Positions 57,237 through 64,000 of a stretch of 64,000 nt of DNA are shown here, piece after piece (position 1 is the stretch's first letter; every line of letters starts with the position of its first letter). The stretch comes from Uranotaenia lowii (Eukaryota > Arthropoda > Insecta > Diptera > Culicidae), in NCBI RefSeq assembly GCF_029784155.1, contig NC_073691.1:50264490-50328489 (forward strand), read 5' to 3'. A model generated the notes under the pieces. That model did not search any database. It was not told where the DNA came from and saw only the letters and a program-made list of their open reading frames with translations. Position numbers and translations under genes: made by a program.

Positions 57237-58671
57237 GGTACCAAAATTGTTCTGCAAATTTGCGATTTGTTCCTTCAAGAAACTGACACCTCTGCATCCG
57301 CCAATATGTGGACAATTTAATTAAAACTTCCGATCCGGCTTTGTTTGATTTGACCTGCACCCAAAACGGTTGCGGAAGGTGGCTGGCAAGGTGACCGGGC
57401 AAAATTCCTCCCATAAATCCTTCTTCGTTTTGGGTGTGCGATGAAAAACGGATTACCGGACCACATTCGGAATATTATTGACGAAACCCTCCCGGTGTGG
57501 ATGGACACCGGACAAAAAGGCGCGAAAAGGGGTTTCACGGTCGGTTTGTCATGTCAATTGTCTAATAAATTTCCGCCGCAGACAACACTCTGGTCTCACC
57601 GGCTTGGCTAGGGCGGATCAATGAATGAAGCAATGAATGAATGGGTGCAACTGCATCCAGGTCCTGCAACTGAGTTTACGAGCCTGGCGAGCTGCGAGGG
57701 ACGACACGGCGACCGACGTCAGTTGGAATTTTAATCCAAATGGAATGAAGCAAGTTCTGGCTGGGTTCAGACTATGGCAGCCTTAGCGAAGCTGTGATTG
57801 AGCGGGGTTTGTTTTTAATTTGGGGTTCATTGGACTTGGGCTAAAATGTGTATACATGTAAATGTCCATGTACGAAACGGAGTCCGAATCTGAAATTGAT
57901 AGCCCATGTCCAGTGCAATTTCCCGAAACGTCCCGCCGTTTTGGCCGCGTTTGGCCACGTGGGATGCATTTGACGAAAAGGGCACTCAGTGGTGCATTAA
58001 TTTTAATGATTTAAATTCGAGCAGCAGAGTTCTGCATTGATGGGCGTCAAATCAGAATCCTATGAACCGGCCGGGGGTGTCTCTGTCAATATCGTAAATT
58101 TTTCAATTCGGAGGCTCTGTTCCGAGGAAATGGGAAGCGAAGCAGATAAAGAGGTTGAACCATTCCATTTAATGTACCTCATCAGCATTCTGCCTGTGCC
58201 AAATCGATGCGATGTAATGAAACGTGAAGGTTTTTGTGCATATCCCATTCATTCATTGACGGATGGAGGGACGAAAAGCTTTCATGAACTTCCGCTCGAT
58301 GCCGCCGTTGGCACCTTTATTTATAGTAATGATAATTGAGAGCAATCGGTTAACAAATGTGACCATTTAGGTCATTTGTCAGTGTAATTAAATTATCGGT
58401 GCATCATCCCGAAAGATGAGCGAGCTGGCTGGTTGGCTTTCTGATTCCAGAAAAGTTGGCAATATCCGTTCCCGAGATAATGGACTGTGAAATGATTGTA
58501 GTTTCTGATTGAATAGCTTTCAAAACTATAAAATCTACTGGAAGAAAAAATTAAACTGTGACATGATAATACCTATGATATCTTTTAAAACGAGAATAAT
58601 TCAGTTTATACCTTAAGAAAAATATAATATTTTTAATCAATTATTAGAATTCAAAACTCATACATGCAGTG
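57237..58671. other. Unique-looking DNA, no gene supported
   Basis: 57240-58500 is richer in G and C than the flanks. Open frames on both strands (for example 58037-58339) have no recognisable domain and are likely chance. No repeat family seen. Confidence 0.4.
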
Positions 58672-58935
58672 TTCGGATGAAATATTTGTCATAGAATAAC
58701 TGCATTCAAAAGAAATCGGCCGAATGGAACCAAAGTTATAGATGAAAATCTAGTTTTCATGTTTCTCCTGAACAAAATGTCTCAAAATCTCATACAAAGT
58801 TCAGGCTCGTCGAGCGACCCCTTTCCGTGAACCGATCTGGCCCAAATTTAGCATGAGATCATGTACTAGGCCTGGGATCAATTTAAGCCTGTAGCGCATA
58901 ACTTTTCCAAAAGTCGGGTCATTTGGGGCACTCTA
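58672..58935. mobile_element. Single arm of the hAT foldback family
   Basis: About 264 bp match the right arm of 27027-27804 (GTTCGGATGAAATATTTGTC to GGGGCACTCTA). The left arm is missing, so this is a truncated or half copy. Confidence 0.85.
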
Positions 58936-59885
58936 ATGTGATTGTAAAATGATGTTTCTTATACTGTATTCAAAACTCTGAACTCTTCTACTGAAATTTT
59001 AGTCCCGCATGTAATTTACAATTTTTTTCTCTCTCATAAATCACGGATCAGCAGCATAATGTTGTCACATTTTCAACAGCTCTAGATTTGGAAAACTGGA
59101 TTGGACTTTAAAAGTTGAGCAATTCAAATTTTCCTTTTAACAATCAGTTCTTTATAAAAAAAATCTTATTTGCACTAAGTGCTAAGCTAAACTTGATTGA
59201 CTAATGACTACTGATGTTGTCTTCAATACTGATGTCTTCAATTATTGAGCACGATTTTTGTAGAAATTACACTGTATAGCATGAATTTTAACATCATTTA
59301 GAAGTTACAAAAAAAAATGAGAATATTTTGATCTTCACGATCGTTGGCGTGGCAAGGTAGATCGAATTCCATATTGCCAATATTTAGTTGCTTATATGTT
59401 ATTCATAAAGTTAAATATTGCTGAATATTAACAGAATTGCTTTGGATTGGGATTGAAATTCTCAATGCATTAAAATAAGCTTGCTAGATTGTCCGGATTT
59501 ACCCGGATTTGCCCGGATAATTGATACAAAATTTTGGGAAAGTCCAGTCTGGACTAGATGCCCGGATTTTGCTTTAAAAACCTTGGATTTTGCCAGGACT
59601 AATTCTCTTTATTTACAAAAAGTGATGAAAAACAATCGAATTTAAATATAAAATTTTTAAATTTTTACGTCCAAATTAATTTTTTTCAGTTGGTTTTATC
59701 TTAATAATTGAAAACGGTACTATTTTTAATCAACTGATGTGTTTTGATGAAAATAAATCAATGTCAAGGGTAAGGAATATTCTTAATTTTTACTGAATCA
59801 CAAGTCCCAGCGTAAGTTGTTTTACATAAAGGTTTTTCTATTTAAATAATCTAAATAAAATCTGGGTTTTTTTTATCAGCAATGG
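58936..59885. other. AT-rich spacer with a short CCGGATTT-type repeat
   Basis: Around 59490-59600 the phrase CCGGATTT occurs about five times in slightly different settings (GTCCGGATTTACCCGGATTTG), likely part of a dispersed repeat. No gene. Confidence 0.4.
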
Positions 59886-60015
59886 CCCAATTCCTCAAAC
59901 GCCTGTACCTACATACCAACCGCTTGGAGCCACTACTAGTGAAGTACTCTCAGTGAAAAGACGAAACCTGTTAAAAGAGAGAAAACTGTCTACGTTTGTT
60001 TTGATCTTAATTTTC
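59886..60015 (+). repeat. LTR-like repeat fragment, relative of 2267-2400
   Basis: About 125 bp of interrupted similarity to the left part of the RTE insert: CGCCTGTACCTACATACCAA, CCGCTTGGAGCCACTACTAG, CTCTCAGTGAAAAGA, GAGAGAAAACTG. Same orientation. A dispersed element, identity unproven. Confidence 0.55.
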
Positions 60016-62384
60016 CTTTTTGATTTCATACGCTAACCTTGGAATACTTTTCACAAATGTCGTACGTTCAAGAAAATTTCGGTAGAATCACAATAAGAAA
60101 ATTTAAGTTGCTTTTTTGTCTTGCTGCAAGTTAAAAAATTTAACACAAAATCAGTTTGAGGAAGGTAAAAAACTAAAACCCCTATTCGGAATCAAAATTA
60201 ACGGACATATTTTTTTTTCTAAACGGTTAGTACCTCTTAAATAGTGGGGTAAGAATGTGTCGCCAGACATTTAATACTACCATATTCAATCGAAATTAAA
60301 GCACTACTGTAGTGGAAGTCCATGGTGAATATGGTGATGAGGTGTTCATAGATGCCGGAGATTTTTTATACGAATCAACAGTAATGTGATGGTTTATGAT
60401 AAAATCGGCATTTTGAGCGTGAACCTGGAGAAATCCATGCAAAACCGGGGTAGGAGGACAAAAACAGTTAAAAAAAAAAATGGCTCAAACAAAAAGCGTA
60501 GAAAACAGCAGTATTTTTTATCTACACCAAACCGATCCCGAGCTGCAAAATGAATAATATTGAGAGTTAGTGGATGTTTTCGAATAACAATATAAACATA
60601 TTCAGTGTATTGAGGTCTATCTAGCTGAACACCGTTCGAAACTTCCCCCCCCCCCCCCTCCTTCCCCCTCACGAAATATCACTAAAACCTTACAAAAAAG
60701 TATGCAACCACCAGTCAGTAAATCATCAAGGCCAATTAAGGTCATTATAACAAATGGTTATTTGTTTTTATCATTTTTATCAAATAAATCATAAAGTGGA
60801 TTATATTAATGTCATACCCGTAAAGTAAGCAAATCAGTGACTAAATGCTACTAAGCCAAAAACACGATGTCTCTGGGAGAAAACTTTATTTTTCAAAAAT
60901 AAGCATCGCTAATTTTTGCACCATTCGAAAGCTGGTACTTTCCCCTTTCATAAGAGCCTAAATTTGAAATAATCCAACGGGGGTCTAGAACAATTTTTTT
61001 TTTTTTTGAAGATTTGTTAACCTTTTGAGCGGTTTTTTTAAGACAAAATCATACTAATCACTATGAAAACGTTTGTCTTAAGCGTAAATCCAGCTTCATA
61101 TGTCAATAACATGATTTAATAGGAAATTTCCCTGGCCACAATTTTGTAGACGACATCAAAGTGATACAAATCGAGAGAAAAAAGTTGGAATGTCACAATT
61201 TCAGTTGAAATACCCAATAAAACATATTACCACTGATTGTACTAAGACCAGAAAAAGTATTCTACGAGCTTAGTTATTGATTGTAGAGTGTATAAATGTT
61301 AAAAAGGGTTTATTTATATTAAAAATCAATCTTTTACATGAAATTGATCAGGCTAATTTGAAGTTATGAGCATTTAAAGGTTTTCATTCTGGAAAAACTG
61401 TCTCTCGCCTTTATTGAAAATTTAGTTATTTATATTATTTTGTAGTTATTTTTAGTTTAAATTCCTTATGAACAAGCATTTGGGACTAGGGAACAAATTA
61501 GATTTACTTTTTTCATTCAAGCTCAAATTTTGTAAAATTCATCTGTATTTCTAAATCAAACATCTTTATTTAACATCTTTCATCGTTTTTGATAATTTCT
61601 AAAGGTTTTCATATTTTTCAATTTTGTAAAACCTTAAACACGGGTATCACAAGCATGATAAAGTGTCATACATAAAATAAAAAAAAAAATCAACCTGTTT
61701 TATATGTTCGATTGCATAAATTAGTAGTTTTGGAGGCACTCGTGTATGTAAAAATGTGGTTGAATTTGAGTTTTCAAGCAAATATTCTAGATTGTTCATT
61801 TTTCTCAAAAGTACACGCTCTGAACCTAATGTCTTTCATTGATTTTTTCTTTGATAAAAAGGAAACAGAAGATATCAAAATCTCAACATCAACTTTATTT
61901 TCAACAATTTCAAAAGATTTTTTTTATGTAGGTAAAACTATTATCTGAAAATATTTTCTCAATTCACTTAAAGTTGTCAGATCTGAAGTCATCAGATTTT
62001 TTGCCAATTTTTTTATTTCGTTTTCTGAAAATTTTGCAAATGTTTAAATTGATGATTTTTTTTTCAAATTTCCTAGATAAAATAAAAAAAAACATGGGTT
62101 TTTATCTGTGGGTTTCTGCATTTTTGGCTTTATTCTGGAATGTTATTTTCTTACTTCTATGAAAACGAAATATAACATGGTGTCATGAACAGTATTTAAA
62201 GCAGTGGCTTGAAATGCTTAAAATAATTTTTATCTCTTTTTTTTATCTTTTTGCGCAGATTAGGTACCTATTTAAAATGTAACATTGCTCAAAGTATGAA
62301 ATGACTAACAAAATGTTCAAGTCAAGCAGGTGCCACCTTTTTTTAAATGACCGGAACAAATTTGAAATCTATCTTTTTGCCTTT
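60016..62384. other. AT-rich DNA, no gene seen
   Basis: No coding region recognised. A C-rich tract lies at about 60645-60670. The short open frames at 61712-62162 are low-complexity and AT-driven. Confidence 0.4.
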
Positions 62385-62530
62385 CTAACAGAAAGGTTTG
62401 GTTATCGGTCGATTGGGGAGATCATTAATTATGGGTCTTAGGCATACCTTTATAGGTACCTATCGACTCAGCTCGACGAGTTCTGTTGATGTCCGTGGAT
62501 TTGTATGTGCCATTTTAAAAATGTCTAGAA
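62385..62530. repeat. Dispersed-repeat-like fragment
   Basis: The phrases ATCGGTCGATTGGGGAGATC, GGTCTTAGGCATACC, CCTATCGACTCAGCTCGACG and TGATGTCCGTGGATTTGTATG resemble a repeat that I associate with mosquito and other insect genomes. A GACTCAGCTCGACGAGTT near-palindrome is visible. Identity is from memory of the pattern only. Confidence 0.3.
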
Positions 62531-62767
62531 CGTTTTTGCGAAACTGGGCTGCGCAATTAAAATGATTTTAGTCTCAAAAGAATGCATTTTTTTTCCTACA
62601 CAACCCTTTCAAAAACGGGAAAAAAACAAAATAGTTGAAACCGTTTTCTTTACGAAATACATATCATACTTATTATGGCATAAAAAAAAGTTGCTAGTGG
62701 CGCCTCGAAGCAGCAGCACCAGCAATCATTTATAAATTAGAGATAATCAAAATAAAAAATTAAAATT

Positions 62768-62838
62768 TACTGACTCGAGAATTGAACCAAAACCCTTCAG
62801 ATCCAAAGTTGCAAGCGCTATCCAATAAACCATCGGCA
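62768..62838 (-). other. tRNA-like sequence, SINE head or tRNA pseudogene
   Basis: On the minus strand a box A-like TGGTTTATTGG (62832-62822) and a box B-like GGTTCAATTCT (62788-62778) stand at tRNA-like spacing, with CTTTGGA as a possible anticodon loop (TTG, Gln). The acceptor stem does not pair well, so a functional tRNA is unlikely. Confidence 0.45.
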
Positions 62839-63008
62839 CGCTTGATAAAGAGCGGCTCAAACTCAAATACGTAAAATGCATTACTAAGACGCACCGTGGT
62901 CTGGGCAGTTTCTCAGTCTGCTGGGGAAAATACGGCAACAGTGTTTATATCTTACACTTCTTGCTTTTCAATGCAGCAAATGGCGGATGGGCGTTTCCTT
63001 CAGAGTCC

Positions 63009-63067
63009 GCCATGCCTATTAGACACTATAATTTCATATATGAAATTATAGTGTCTATAGCCATGCC
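63009..63067. repeat. 38 bp perfect palindrome flanked by an 8 bp direct repeat
   Basis: 63020-63057 is a perfect palindrome (arm TAGACACTATAATTTCATA). GCCATGCC occurs immediately outside on both sides, at 63009-63016 and 63060-63067. This looks like two fused terminal repeats of a transposon with an 8 bp target duplication. Confidence 0.7.
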
Positions 63068-63227
63068 GGGTGTCAACAAAATGCAGAGCCGTACAGAAAA
63101 CTGCGTTGGGGGGGAATTTATATGAAGATCTTATGACCCTCGTTTTTTTTTACCCGCGTTGAAGAATGAATTTATGTTTTTTTTTCATTTCTACATACTC
63201 ATACATAATTTAGATTCAATTTCAGAT

Positions 63228-64000
63228 GCAGAATTCAGATTCAGTTTTCAAATTCAGGATACAGGTTTAGGAATCAGAATTCAGGATTCAGAATTCAAAA
63301 TTCAGATTCAGAACTCATATTCAGATTCAGAATTTAGATTCAGAATTCATATTCAGAATTCAGATTAAGAATTCAGATTCAGAATTCAGATTCAGAATTC
63401 AGATTCAGAATTCAGATTCAGAATTCAGATTCAGAATTCAGATTCAGAATTCAGATTCAGAATTCAGATTCAGAATTCAGATTCAGAATTCAGATTCAGA
63501 ATTCAGATTCAGAATTCAGATTCAGAATTCAGATTCAGAATTCAGATTCAGAATTCAGATTCAGAATTCAGATTCAGAATTCAGATTCAGAATTCAGATT
63601 CAGAATTCAGATTCAGAATTCAGATTCAGAATTCAGATTCAGAATTCAGATTCAGAATTCAGATTCAGAATTCAGATTCAGAATTCAGATTCAGAATTCA
63701 GATTCAGAATTCAGATTCAGAATTCAGATTCAGAATTCAGATTCAGAATTCAGATTCAGAATTCAGATTCAGAATTCAGATTCAGAATTCAGATTCAGAA
63801 TTCAGATTCAGAATTCAGATTCAGAATTCAGATTCAGAATTCAGATTCAGAATTCAGATTCAGAATTCAGATTCAGAATTCAGATTCAGAATTCAGATTC
63901 AGAATTCAGATTCAGAATTCAGATTCAGAATTCAGATTCAGAATTCAGATTCAGAATTCAGATTCAGAATTCAGATTCAGAATTCAGATTCAGAATTCAG
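63228..64000 (+). repeat. 13 bp satellite (GAATTCAGATTCA)n, runs off the window
   Basis: Regular from about 63370 to the end (about 48 units), degenerate from 63228 to 63370. Each unit is GAATTCA plus GATTCA, a 7+6 bp dimer, and carries an EcoRI site. The true right end lies outside the window. Confidence 0.97.

Noticed and set aside
58037..58339. 100-aa open frame in GC-richer DNA
   Set aside because: An overlapping open frame exists on the other strand, and there is no domain or gene context.
62768..62838. Functional tRNA gene
   Set aside because: The acceptor stem does not pair and box A is imperfect.

Overview
The window looks like a repeat-rich stretch of a dipteran genome, most likely a mosquito. 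It is AT-rich, with short introns and many Tc1/mariner, hAT and non-LTR remnants. Two copies belong to the DD37E Tc1/mariner group (ITmD37E), which was described from mosquitoes. The species cannot be told from the sequence. Only one confident host gene is present, a single-exon cathepsin B-like gene at 7021-7983. Its catalytic cysteine is replaced by alanine, so it is probably a secreted pseudoenzyme.

Layout. 1-6637: a decayed RTE-clade retrotransposon split by about 3.2 kb of foreign sequence. 6638-8030: the cathepsin B-like gene with GATA sites and a poly(A) signal. 9428-14986: a Tc1-like DD34E element with doubled (IR/DR-type) ends, inflated by a 3.9 kb nested element that carries a purine-rich repeat block. 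15560-16990: a Jockey-like reverse transcriptase remnant on the minus strand. 17387-18632: DD37E copy 1. 22133-23918: an unusual element with about 68 bp inverted terminal repeats, a hammerhead-ribozyme-like motif and one intact 377-aa gag-like ORF with a CCHC knuckle. 24935-31577: a LINE-tail insertion with a 20 bp target duplication, a hAT foldback element, a nested MITE and a 2.4 kb hAT-like element, several with exact target duplications. 32895-33440: a pogo-like transposase fragment.

35501-50118 is dominated by three short-period satellites: a 9-mer (GTCAAAATT), a 9-mer (GACAAAAAT) and an 8-mer (CTTTTAGT). The last runs for about 12.7 kb (about 1,585 units), and its first 11 kb shows no visible phase break. 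All three contain GAC followed by an A/T run, and the orientation flips at the junction of the last two. 51017-53728 is a three-layer nest: LINE tail, pogo-like MITE and DD37E copy 2. 54815-57234 is another Tc1 element, broken by an 807 bp hAT MITE with a perfect 8 bp target duplication. 58672-62530 holds scattered repeat fragments. The window ends inside a 13 bp satellite (GAATTCAGATTCA) that runs off the edge.

Apart from the cathepsin-like gene, almost everything recognisable is mobile or satellite DNA. Most coding sequences of the elements are broken by stops, frameshifts or deletions. The gag-like ORF at 22518-23651 is the exception.
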